64,000 nt of DNA from Vicinamibacteria bacterium (GTDB lineage: Bacteria > Acidobacteriota > Vicinamibacteria > Fen-336), in assembly GCA_025994075.1 (NCBI GenBank), contig JAMQGV010000016.1, forward strand, positions 28,428-92,427, given 5' to 3'. Positions 20,570 through 28,103 of the stretch are shown here, in pieces. Under the pieces are notes generated by a model. The model had not been told where the DNA came from. It was given only the letters and a program-made list of their open reading frames with translations, and searched no databases. Position 1 is the stretch's first letter. Every line of letters begins with the position of its first letter. The position numbers and the translations under genes are program-made.

Positions 20570-20627
20570 ATCATATTCGGCGCCCTGCCCTGCCGGTTCC
20601 GCCGGAATCGGGGCACACGGCTACAAT
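20570..20627. promoter_or_regulatory. Divergent promoter region of uvrB and bactofilin genes
   Basis: TATGAT (minus strand, 20570-20575) lies six bases before the uvrB ATG, and TACAAT (plus strand, 20622-20627) lies ten bases before the bactofilin ATG. No LexA-like box is visible. Confidence 0.4.
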
Positions 20628-20637
20628 CGCCCTCGCA

Positions 20638-20961
20638 ATGGACGACGCCACCGTCATCGACGCCGCGGCCGACGTGGAAGGCCGCATCCAGGGCCAGGAC
20701 GCCCGCATCCACGGCCGCTTCAAGGGCGACATCGAGCTCAAGGGCCGGCTCACGCTCGGCGAAGGAGCGAAGGTCGATGCCAAGGTGCGCTGCGAGTCCG
20801 CGGAGGTCGCCGGCGAGTTCCAGGGCGAGCTGCGCGCGCGCAAGGCCACCCTGCTCGAGAAGGCGAAGGTCTCGGGCACCGTGGTCGCCGAGGTGCTCGC
20901 GATCCGCGACGGCGCCGTGGTCAACGCCGCCATCGAGACGGCCACGCCGCCCGCGAAGTGA
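20638..20961 (+). CDS. Bactofilin family polymer-forming cytoskeletal protein
   Basis: The 107-residue product is a small bactofilin: a beta-helix of about six turns with regular hydrophobic spacing (the repeats IHGRFKGDIEL, VDAKVRCESAEVAGEF and LEKAKVSGTVVAEVL). Bactofilins polymerise without nucleotide into filaments attached to the membrane and help in shape, stalk or cell-wall functions. The stop codon overlaps the GTG start of lpxD (GTGA), so the two are translationally coupled, an uncommon pairing of cytoskeleton and lipid A genes. Confidence 0.9.
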   Translation: MDDATVIDAAADVEGRIQGQDARIHGRFKGDIELKGRLTLGEGAKVDAKVRCESAEVAGEFQGELRARKATLLEKAKVSGTVVAEVLAIRDGAVVNAAIETATPPAK

Positions 20962-21962
20962 GGCTCGACGCGCTGGCGGCGCGGCTCGGCTGCGCGCTGC
21001 GCGGCGACGGCGCCGTCGAGGTGACGCGGGTGGCGGGTCTCGAGCAGGCGGGCCCGGGCGAGATCACGTTCCTCGCCAACCCGCGCTACGCCGAGAAGCT
21101 GGGCGCGACCCGCGCCTCGGCGGTGATCGTGCGGCCCGAGGTGGAGACGGCGCAGCCCGCGCTGCTGACCGACAACCCCTACCTCGCCTTCGCCCGCGCG
21201 CTCGAGGTGCTGCACCCGCAGCCGAAGCCGGCGCCCGGCGTGCACCCCGCGGCCAGCGTCGACCCGTCCGCCACGCTGGGCGAGGGCGTCCACGTCGGTG
21301 CGTACGCCGTGATCGGGGCCGGCTGCAGCGTCGGCCCGCGCAGCGTGATCCACCCCCACGTGGTGCTCTACCCCGGCGTCACCGTGGGCGCCGACTGCGT
21401 GCTGCACTCGGGCGCGCAGGTGCGCGAGGGCTGCCGGCTCGGCGACCGCGTCGTGCTGCAGAACAACGCGGTGATCGGCGCCGACGGCTTCGGCTTCGCG
21501 CGCGACGCGCAGGGCCGCTACAACAAGATCCCGCAGGTCGGCATCGTCGTGCTCGAGGACGACGTCGAGGTCGGCGCGCTGACCGCGATCGACCGCGCGG
21601 CGCTGGCCGAGACCCGGATCGGCCGCGGCACCAAGCTCGACAACCTGGTCCAGATCGGCCACTCGGTCACGGTCGGCGAAGACACCGTGATGGCCGCCCA
21701 GGTCGGCATCGCCGGCTCGACGAAGATCGGCCGCCGCGTCACGCTCGCCGGCCAGGTCGGCGTGGCCGGCCACGTGGAGGTCGGCGACGACGCCGTGGCC
21801 ACGGGCCAGACCGGAGTGACCGCGTCGGTGCCGGCCGGGGCCGTGATGTCGGGAACGCCGATGCAGCCGACCCGGGAGTGGAAGCGCTCGTCGCTGCTGT
21901 TCGCGCGACTGCCCGAGCTGCTCGCGCGGCTGAAGGCGGTCGAGAAGAAGCTCGGCGGCTGA
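20958..21962 (+). CDS. lpxD: UDP-3-O-(3-hydroxyacyl)glucosamine N-acyltransferase
   Basis: The 334-residue LpxD adds the second acyl chain in lipid A synthesis from acyl-ACP. An N-terminal uridine-binding domain (about residues 1-95, with FLANPRYAEKL) precedes a left-handed beta-helix of hexapeptide repeats, and His235 in VQIGHSV is the expected catalytic base. A C-terminal helical tail (residues 305-334) closes the trimer. The GTG start at 20958 gives the normal family length and overlaps the bactofilin stop. No lpxA, fabZ or lpxB gene is adjacent in the window. Confidence 0.95.
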   Translation: MRLDALAARLGCALRGDGAVEVTRVAGLEQAGPGEITFLANPRYAEKLGATRASAVIVRPEVETAQPALLTDNPYLAFARALEVLHPQPKPAPGVHPAASVDPSATLGEGVHVGAYAVIGAGCSVGPRSVIHPHVVLYPGVTVGADCVLHSGAQVREGCRLGDRVVLQNNAVIGADGFGFARDAQGRYNKIPQVGIVVLEDDVEVGALTAIDRAALAETRIGRGTKLDNLVQIGHSVTVGEDTVMAAQVGIAGSTKIGRRVTLAGQVGVAGHVEVGDDAVATGQTGVTASVPAGAVMSGTPMQPTREWKRSSLLFARLPELLARLKAVEKKLGG

Positions 21963-21979
21963 AGCCGCGCGCTACGCCG

Positions 21980-22687
21980 CTACGAGCCCCAGTGGGCGAG
22001 GAAGCGGTCGCGCCACGTGCGCAGCGCGTCGGTCTGCACCTCGAGGCTGGTGATCTCGCCGAGCGCGTTGAGGGTGAACAGCGCGTTGAGCGGCGCGTCG
22101 CGCACGCCGGTCGAGGCCAGCCGCTTGCCGAAGCCGCCGTTGGCGACGCGCAGTTCCTCGAGGAAGCGGCCGAGCGCCTCGAGCGAGAAGTCGGCCGGCC
22201 GGCCGGCCTCGGCCAGGAAGTACTGCGCGAGCAGGAACGAAGACACCGTGCGGTAGGTCGACTCCTCCGGGCTCATGAACGGCAGGTGGGTGGCCAGCAT
22301 CGGCCGCAGCCGGCTCAGGACCGGGCAGCCCGAGGCCACCGTGTAGATGCCGAAGAGCGAGCCGAGGCACTCCTGGAGCGCGGCTTCCTTCGAGTAGGTG
22401 CGCCCCGCTGCCTCGACTTCGACGCGGACCCGCTCGAACGACTGTCGATCGGCGAAGGCCGCCACCAGCGGGTGGAGGCGCTCGGCGATCGGACAGCGCG
22501 GCACGAGATCCTCGCGCAGCGGGCAGTTCGGGCACTGGTGATGGCCGAGGCGGGCCCACGCGGGGAACGGCTCGGGCGCCGGGCCCGCGAGCGCGAGCGT
22601 CACGGGATCGAGCTCGACGACGAACTCGCGGCGCGTTCCGTCCTCGAAGGCGAAGCGGTAGACGAAGCGCAGCGCGGGCCGGCTCAT
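21980..22687 (-). CDS. Unknown protein with CPNCPL cysteine motif
   Basis: This 235-residue protein has no signal peptide. A short N-terminal beta domain is followed by HQCPNCPLRED, with further cysteines in PRCPIAE and SGCPVL, that could bind a metal or Fe-S cluster. The C-terminal two thirds look alpha-helical. It may belong to a DUF6901-like family; I am not sure. Its ATG overlaps the stop of the upstream VWA gene by four bases, so they are coupled. Function unknown. Confidence 0.65.
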   Translation of the reverse strand: MSRPALRFVYRFAFEDGTRREFVVELDPVTLALAGPAPEPFPAWARLGHHQCPNCPLREDLVPRCPIAERLHPLVAAFADRQSFERVRVEVEAAGRTYSKEAALQECLGSLFGIYTVASGCPVLSRLRPMLATHLPFMSPEESTYRTVSSFLLAQYFLAEAGRPADFSLEALGRFLEELRVANGGFGKRLASTGVRDAPLNALFTLNALGEITSLEVQTDALRTWRDRFLAHWGS

Positions 22688-23655
22688 CGGGCGTTCGCCG
22701 CCGCGACTTCCTGCGGCACCAGGTAACCCGGCCGATAGCGCAGGCGCAGGTCCTTGCGCCCGCCCTTCAGCTCGACCCGCAGCCGGCGGAAGCGCCCGTC
22801 GGGGGTCGGGTCGGGCGAGACGTAGCCGAGCACGTACTGCGCGCCCAGTTCGTCGAGCAGCTTCTTGTAGATGTCGGCCAGGTCGCGCGAGGCGTTGGGG
22901 GCGAAGACCTGGCCGCCGGTCAGCTCGGCCAGCTCGCGCAGCACCGACAGGCCGCGCATCGCCCGCCCGCTGCCCGGCCGCAGCCCTTCCATGAACGCGA
23001 TCGGGTAGATCGTCACCGGGCTGGCCCGCACGAGGCGCAGCAGCTCGCCGAACGAGAGCTCGCTGGTCGAGTCCTCGCCGTCGCTGAAGATGACCAGCAC
23101 CTTGCGCCCGCTCTGGCCCTGGACCCGCGACAGGTAGACGGCCACCGCGTCGTAGAGCGCGGTGTTGCCGCCGCCGCGCAGGCCGTGGATGCGCTCGTAC
23201 AGCCCCTGCTGGCTCTCGGAGTCGTAGCGGGAGACGCGGATCTCCTCGCCGAAGAAGATCGTGTACAGCTCGCGGGCGCGCGGGATCGACTCGAGGAAGC
23301 GGCTGGCCGCCTCCTGCGACAGCTTGAGCGGGCGGATCATGCTCTCGCTGGTGTCCATCATCAGGCCGAGGTCCAGCGCCACGTCGTCGTCGGTGCCGGC
23401 CGCGGCCTGATCGGTGAAGGCGCGGCCGAACAGCGACAGGTCGACCCGCCGATCGTCCTCGTACACGACGAAGTCGTTCCGGGTCAGGCCGGTGACCAGC
23501 TTGCCCTTCTTGTCGAGCACGACGACGCTGACGTTGACCGTGCCCGATTCCGCCGAGAACGTGGGCACCGGCGGGCCGGGCTCCTGGCCCACGGCCAGCG
23601 TGGGAGCCAGCAGCGCGAGCGCGACGGCGGCGATCCGGGGGCGGCGGGCGTGCAT
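22684..23655 (-). CDS. Secreted VWA-domain protein (VWFA-related acidobacterial family)
   Basis: The 323-residue protein has a signal peptide (cleavage near AVGQ), an N-terminal strand region (VNVSVVVLDKKGKLVTGL then DFVVYED) and a von Willebrand A domain with the metal-ion site DTSES at residues 101-105. This whole layout is that of a family largely confined to Acidobacteriota. Such proteins are exported and probably mediate metal-dependent protein binding; partners are unknown. Translation is coupled to the downstream cysteine-motif gene. It diverges from the DUF485/actP genes with about 20 bp between. Confidence 0.9.
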   Translation of the reverse strand: MHARRPRIAAVALALLAPTLAVGQEPGPPVPTFSAESGTVNVSVVVLDKKGKLVTGLTRNDFVVYEDDRRVDLSLFGRAFTDQAAAGTDDDVALDLGLMMDTSESMIRPLKLSQEAASRFLESIPRARELYTIFFGEEIRVSRYDSESQQGLYERIHGLRGGGNTALYDAVAVYLSRVQGQSGRKVLVIFSDGEDSTSELSFGELLRLVRASPVTIYPIAFMEGLRPGSGRAMRGLSVLRELAELTGGQVFAPNASRDLADIYKKLLDELGAQYVLGYVSPDPTPDGRFRRLRVELKGGRKDLRLRYRPGYLVPQEVAAANAR

Positions 23656-23661
23656 CGCGGA

Positions 23662-23667
23662 ATTCTA
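23662..23667 (-). promoter_or_regulatory. -10-like TAGAAT before the VWA gene
   Basis: TAGAAT (minus strand) ends six bases before the ATG at 23655. The divergent DUF485 gene begins only a few bases away, so the two promoters must overlap coding sequence or each other. Confidence 0.35.
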
Positions 23668-23676
23668 GTGCTAGCC

Positions 23677-23976
23677 TTGCGGACCTTGCCTGCCCAAAGC
23701 GACGACGACCGCCACCGCGCGCTCGAGGCGCTGGCCGCCGCCCAGTGGCGGCTGGCGCTGCGGCTGACGCTGACGATGCTGGCGCTCTACGCCGGCTTCA
23801 CGCTGCTGGTCGCCTGGGCCAAGCCGCTGCTCGCCACCCCGCTCGTGCCCGGACTCAGCCTCGGCATCCTGCTCGGCGGGCTGCTGATCGTGGCGGCCTG
23901 GGTGCTGATCTGGATCTACGTGCGCTGGGCCAACGACCACTACGACCGCACGGTCGCCTCCCTGCGCGAGCGCTGA
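23677..23976 (+). CDS. DUF485 small membrane protein, ActP partner
   Basis: From TTG at 23677 the product has 99 residues; GTG 23668 and TTG 23686 are other possible starts. It has two transmembrane helices (about residues 29-50 and 62-85) and a short charged tail. The family is DUF485 (YjcH type), almost always encoded directly before a sodium:acetate symporter, as here with 10 bp spacing. Its role in acetate uptake is not known in detail; it may stabilise or regulate ActP. Confidence 0.85.
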   Translation: MRTLPAQSDDDRHRALEALAAAQWRLALRLTLTMLALYAGFTLLVAWAKPLLATPLVPGLSLGILLGGLLIVAAWVLIWIYVRWANDHYDRTVASLRER

Positions 23977-23986
23977 GCCCGAGTCC

Positions 23987-25531
23987 TTGGACACGAGCCT
24001 CGGCCAGACCCACGCGGCGGCGATCGCCTGGTTCTTCCTGTTCGTCGCGGCCACCCTCGGCATCACGTTCTGGGCCGCGCGCCGCACCCGCAGCACCGAG
24101 CACTTCTACGCCGCCGGCCGCAGCGTCACCGGGTTGCAGAACGGCCTGGCGCTCGCGGGCGACTACATGAGCGCGGCCAGCTTCCTCGGCATCGCCGGGC
24201 TCGTGGCGCTGTCCGGCTTCGACGGGCTCATCTACTCGATCGGGTTCCTGGTCGGCTGGCCCGTGGTCACGTTCCTGATCGCCGAGCCGCTGCGCAACCT
24301 CGGCCGCTTCACGTTCGCCGACGTGGTCGCGGCGCGCCTGCGTCCCGTGCCGGTGCGGCTCGCCGCCGCGTTCGGCACGCTGGCCGTCGTCACGTTCTAC
24401 CTGATCGCGCAGATGGTCGGCGCCGGCAACCTGATCAAGCTGCTGTTCGGCATCCCCTACGAGTGGGCGATCGTGATCGTCGGGCTGGTGATGACCGCGT
24501 ACGTGCTGTTCGGCGGCATGCTGGCCACCACCTGGGTGCAGATCGTCAAGGCGGTGCTGCTGATCGGCGGCGCCTTCGCCCTCGCCGGGCTCGTGCTGTG
24601 GGAGGTCGGCGGCGGCCCGCTCTCGCTGTTCGCCCGCGCCGCCGCCGAGCACGGCGACCAGGTGCTGGGGCCCGGCCAGCTCGTCGCCGACCCGCTCGAC
24701 GCGCTCTCGCTCGGCCTCGCCCTGATGCTCGGCACCGCCGGCCTGCCCCACATCCTGATGCGCTTCTACACCGTGCCCGACGCGCGCACGGCGCGCACCT
24801 CGGTCGCGTGGGCGACGGGCTTCATCGGCGTCTTCTACCTGCTGACCTTCGTGCTCGGCTTCGGCGCGATGGTGATCGTCGGCCCCGAGGCGATCCGGGC
24901 CGTGGACAAGGGCGGCAACATGGCGGCGCCACTGCTGGCGGAGGCGGTCGGCGGCACCGGCTTCCTCGGCTTCATCGCCGCCGTCGCCTTCGCGACGATC
25001 CTGGCGGTGGTCGCCGGCCTGACCCTGTCGGGCGCGGCGGCACTGTCGCACGACGTGTGGGTCAACGTCGTGCGCGGCGGAGAGGCCCCGGAGCGCGAGC
25101 AGTTCCTGGTCGCGCGGGTGGCGACCGTGCTCGGCTCGCTCTCGGCGGTCGCGCTCGGCATCGTGTTCAAGGGCGAGAACGTCGCCTACATGGTCGGGCT
25201 CGCCTTCGCGATCGCCGCCAGCGCCAACTTCCCCGCCCTCGTGCTGTCGATCTTCTGGCGCCCGTTCTCGACCCGCGGCGCCCAGGCCAGCATGCTGGTC
25301 GGCACGCTGTCCTCGCTGCTGCTGATCTTCCTCTCGCCGACGATCCAGGTCGCGGTACTGGGCCACGCCTCGGCGCCCTTCCCGCTGAAGAACCCGGGCC
25401 TCGTCACCATCCCGCTGGCGTTCCTGGTCGGCATCGTCGTCTCGCTGCTGACCCCCGAGCCGGACGCCGCGACCCGCTTCGACGCAATGCAGCGCCGCCT
25501 CCACCTCGGCCCCGAGGCCGGCGAGGAGTAG
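23987..25531 (+). CDS. actP: Cation:acetate symporter, SSS family
   Basis: The 514-residue protein has about 13 membrane segments and sodium:solute symporter signatures: AAGRSVTGLQNGLALAGDYMSAASF near residues 43-67 and the GTAGLPHILMRFYTVPDA block in the middle. It belongs to the ActP subfamily that takes up acetate and other short-chain acids with sodium. The TTG start at 23987 follows the DUF485 gene by 10 bp. No acetyl-CoA synthetase gene lies nearby in the window. Confidence 0.92.
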   Translation: MDTSLGQTHAAAIAWFFLFVAATLGITFWAARRTRSTEHFYAAGRSVTGLQNGLALAGDYMSAASFLGIAGLVALSGFDGLIYSIGFLVGWPVVTFLIAEPLRNLGRFTFADVVAARLRPVPVRLAAAFGTLAVVTFYLIAQMVGAGNLIKLLFGIPYEWAIVIVGLVMTAYVLFGGMLATTWVQIVKAVLLIGGAFALAGLVLWEVGGGPLSLFARAAAEHGDQVLGPGQLVADPLDALSLGLALMLGTAGLPHILMRFYTVPDARTARTSVAWATGFIGVFYLLTFVLGFGAMVIVGPEAIRAVDKGGNMAAPLLAEAVGGTGFLGFIAAVAFATILAVVAGLTLSGAAALSHDVWVNVVRGGEAPEREQFLVARVATVLGSLSAVALGIVFKGENVAYMVGLAFAIAASANFPALVLSIFWRPFSTRGAQASMLVGTLSSLLLIFLSPTIQVAVLGHASAPFPLKNPGLVTIPLAFLVGIVVSLLTPEPDAATRFDAMQRRLHLGPEAGEE

Positions 25532-25534
25532 CGC

Positions 25535-26467
25535 TCAGCCGCGCGCGGGGCGCTTCGTCGTCGCCTTCGGGCGCGACTCCTCGCGACACACCTCCTGGAC
25601 GAGCCCGCGCAGCCATCGGTGTGCGGGGTCGGCATCCATCCGCGGGTGCCAGAACAGCGAGATCCGGAAACCCGGGACGGGCACCGGCAGCGGGAAGCCG
25701 TGCAGGTCGACCCGCAGGGAGCGGGTGTGAACGTCGGGCACGGTGGCCACCAGACCGCAGTCGCGGGCCAGCGCGATGGCCGCGGCGAAGCCACCAACCG
25801 TCGCGACGCCGTTGCGGGACAACCCGCGCCGCTCGAGCGCCTGGTCCACCGGCCCCATCTCCAGGCCGCGCCGCGAAACGAGGACGTGTCGAGCCGATGC
25901 GTAAGCCTCCGGCGTGATGCGGCCCTTCGCGAGCGGGTGCTTCCTGGCGACGACGCCGACGAAGCGGTCCTGGAACAGCCCCGCCGTGTGGATCTCGGGC
26001 CCCATGCTCGGGCTGGTGACGCCGGTCTCCAGGTCCACGGCCCCTTCGCGCAGCGAGGCGCTGTCCTTGTCCTGCTTCGGCACGAACCACAGTCGAGCGC
26101 CGGGGGCCTCGTTCGCGGCGCGGGCGATCAAGCGGGGGCCGAAGGTCTCGGCGAAGCCTTCGCTGCTGCGGATCCGGAACGTCCTCGACAGCGAGCCGAG
26201 GTCGAGCGCGAGGGCCGGGCGCAGCACCGCTTCCGCGTCGCCGACCACCTGGCGGACTCGATCCCGCAGCGCCTCGGCCCGTGGCGTGGGAACCAGCCCG
26301 CGACCGGCCCGGACCAGCAGGGGGTCGCCGGTCGCCTTGCGCAGGCGCGCCAGCGCGCGGCTCATGGCCGACGCGCTCAGTTGCAGCCGCCCGGCTGCGC
26401 GCACGACGCTGCCTTCGCTCAGCAGCACGTCCAGGGTCACCAGCAGGTTGAGGTCGGGCGTCGACAT
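25535..26467 (-). CDS. LysR-type transcriptional regulator
   Basis: The 310-residue regulator has an N-terminal winged helix (LNLLVTLDVLLSEGSVVRAA then AMSRALARLR) and a C-terminal effector-binding domain. It is transcribed divergently from the MFS exporter gene with 148 bp between, the classic layout of a LysR regulator and its target. GATACA lies nine bases upstream of its ATG. The intergenic stretch is more AT-rich than the coding regions and is the likely operator. The effector is unknown. Confidence 0.92.
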   Translation of the reverse strand: MSTPDLNLLVTLDVLLSEGSVVRAAGRLQLSASAMSRALARLRKATGDPLLVRAGRGLVPTPRAEALRDRVRQVVGDAEAVLRPALALDLGSLSRTFRIRSSEGFAETFGPRLIARAANEAPGARLWFVPKQDKDSASLREGAVDLETGVTSPSMGPEIHTAGLFQDRFVGVVARKHPLAKGRITPEAYASARHVLVSRRGLEMGPVDQALERRGLSRNGVATVGGFAAAIALARDCGLVATVPDVHTRSLRVDLHGFPLPVPVPGFRISLFWHPRMDADPAHRWLRGLVQEVCREESRPKATTKRPARG

Positions 26468-26615
26468 GCGCGAGGTGTATCACGAAACCCTCGAGACATG
26501 GCGTTTGCTGCACGAATACATTGCGACTCATGCGTCTACCGCCCTGTCCGGCAGGGACCCACCATGGCCGGGTCGGCGTCGCGATTGCCGCGACGCCCCC
26601 GACCAGGGAGTCCCC

Positions 26616-28103
26616 GTGCCGCAGTCACCGTCCCCCGCCCTCGCCGTGCCCTCGCCCGCTCGCAGCTCAGCCTGGGGCCTCGCCAGCCTGGCGCTGGCCG
26701 TGCTCCTCTCGTCGCTGGGCACCAGCATCGCCAACGTCGCCCTGCCGACCCTGGCCCGGGAGTTCGGAGCGTCGTTCCAGGCCGTGCAGTGGGTGGTCCT
26801 GGCTTACCTGCTCGCAGTCACGACCGCCCTCGTGATCGTCGGCCGCCTCGGAGACCTGCTGGGTCGTCGCCGCCTGATGCTCGCCGGCTTCGTCGTCTTC
26901 GTGATCGGCTCGGCGGCGTCCGCCGGCGCAGGCGGCCTCGGGGTGCTGGTCGCGGCGCGTGCAGTGCAGGGCCTGGGAGCCGCCGTGATGATGGCCCTGT
27001 CGATGGCCATCGTCGGCGATGCCGTGCCCGAGGATCGGGCCGGCCGCGCGATGGGGCTGCTGGGGGCGACGTCCGCGCTCGGCACCGCGCTCGGCCCGTC
27101 GCTGGGCGGCGCCCTCGTCGGGTGGCAGGGGTGGCCCGCGATCTTCCAGGCGACGACCGCGCTGGGCCTGATCGCCGGGGCGATCGGGGCCCGGCACCTG
27201 CCGCACGACGCGCCGCAGGCGCGATGCAGGGGCGCCTTCGATCTGCCGGGCGCGTTCCTGCTGGCGGCGGCCCTGGCGACCTACGCCCTGGCCTTGACCC
27301 TGCCGGCCGGTTCGTCCGCGGGCCGCCGTATCGCCCTGCTGGCGGCCGCCCTGGGGCTCGCCGGCGCCTTCCTGGTCGTCGAGTCGCGCTCGCGGACCCC
27401 GCTGCTGCAGTTGGGTCTCTTCCGCCAGGCCGGCATCGGCTCGGCCTTCGCGACGAGTGCCCTGGTCAACACCGTGGCCATGACCACCCTCGTCGTCGGG
27501 CCCTTCCACCTCGCCCGCGCGCTGGGGCTGGCGCCGGCCGCCGTCGGCATGGTGATGACGATCGGCCCGCTGGTCGCGGCGATGGCGGGCGTCCCGGCCG
27601 GCCGGGCCGTCGACCGCTTCGGAACCCGGCGCGTCACGCGCTTCGGCCTGTTGCTGATGGGTTCGGGTTGCGCGGGATTCGCGGTCCTGCCGGTGGCTGC
27701 AGGAGTGCTGGGCTACGTGCTGCCGCTGGTCACGACGACGGCGGGATTCGCCATCTTCCAGGCCGCCAACAACACTGCCGTCGTGACCACGGCCGCGGCC
27801 ACCCAGCGCGGCGTGATCTCGGCCCTACTGACCCTGTCCCGGAACCTGGGCCTGGTCACCGGCGCCTCGGCCATGGGCGCCGTGTTCGTCGCCGCCAGCG
27901 GCGCTCCCGAGATCGCCCTGGCCGATGCTGCAGCGGTCGCCGAGGGCACCCGCACGACCTTCGCGGTGGGCGCCCTGCTGGTGGCGATCGCCTTCGCGGC
28001 GACGCGGCAGCCACGGCCGCGCAACGACGGCTGGCCGAGCGACGAGCGGGCCGCCGCTAGCGCAGCGCTTCGACCACCCGCACCGCCAGCTCGACCTTGT
28101 TGA
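26616..28103 (+). CDS. MFS drug exporter, DHA2 family (14 TM)
   Basis: From GTG at 26616 (AGGGAG five bases upstream) the protein has 495 residues and about 14 membrane segments. Motif A appears as GRLGDLLGRRRLMLAG and motif C-like Gly/Pro residues in LGTALGPSLGGALVG, both typical of EmrB/QacA drug:proton antiporters. Expression is probably controlled by the divergent LysR protein. The 3' end overlaps the convergent methyltransferase/MTHFR gene by 47 bp. No membrane-fusion or outer-membrane partner is encoded here. Confidence 0.9.
   Translation: MPQSPSPALAVPSPARSSAWGLASLALAVLLSSLGTSIANVALPTLAREFGASFQAVQWVVLAYLLAVTTALVIVGRLGDLLGRRRLMLAGFVVFVIGSAASAGAGGLGVLVAARAVQGLGAAVMMALSMAIVGDAVPEDRAGRAMGLLGATSALGTALGPSLGGALVGWQGWPAIFQATTALGLIAGAIGARHLPHDAPQARCRGAFDLPGAFLLAAALATYALALTLPAGSSAGRRIALLAAALGLAGAFLVVESRSRTPLLQLGLFRQAGIGSAFATSALVNTVAMTTLVVGPFHLARALGLAPAAVGMVMTIGPLVAAMAGVPAGRAVDRFGTRRVTRFGLLLMGSGCAGFAVLPVAAGVLGYVLPLVTTTAGFAIFQAANNTAVVTTAAATQRGVISALLTLSRNLGLVTGASAMGAVFVAASGAPEIALADAAAVAEGTRTTFAVGALLVAIAFAATRQPRPRNDGWPSDERAAASAALRPPAPPARPC

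Noticed and set aside
23668..23676. GTG at 23668 as the start of the DUF485 gene.
   Set aside because: It would leave only 12 bp to the divergent VWA start and add residues not needed by the family; TTG 23677 gives the usual length, though the choice stays uncertain.
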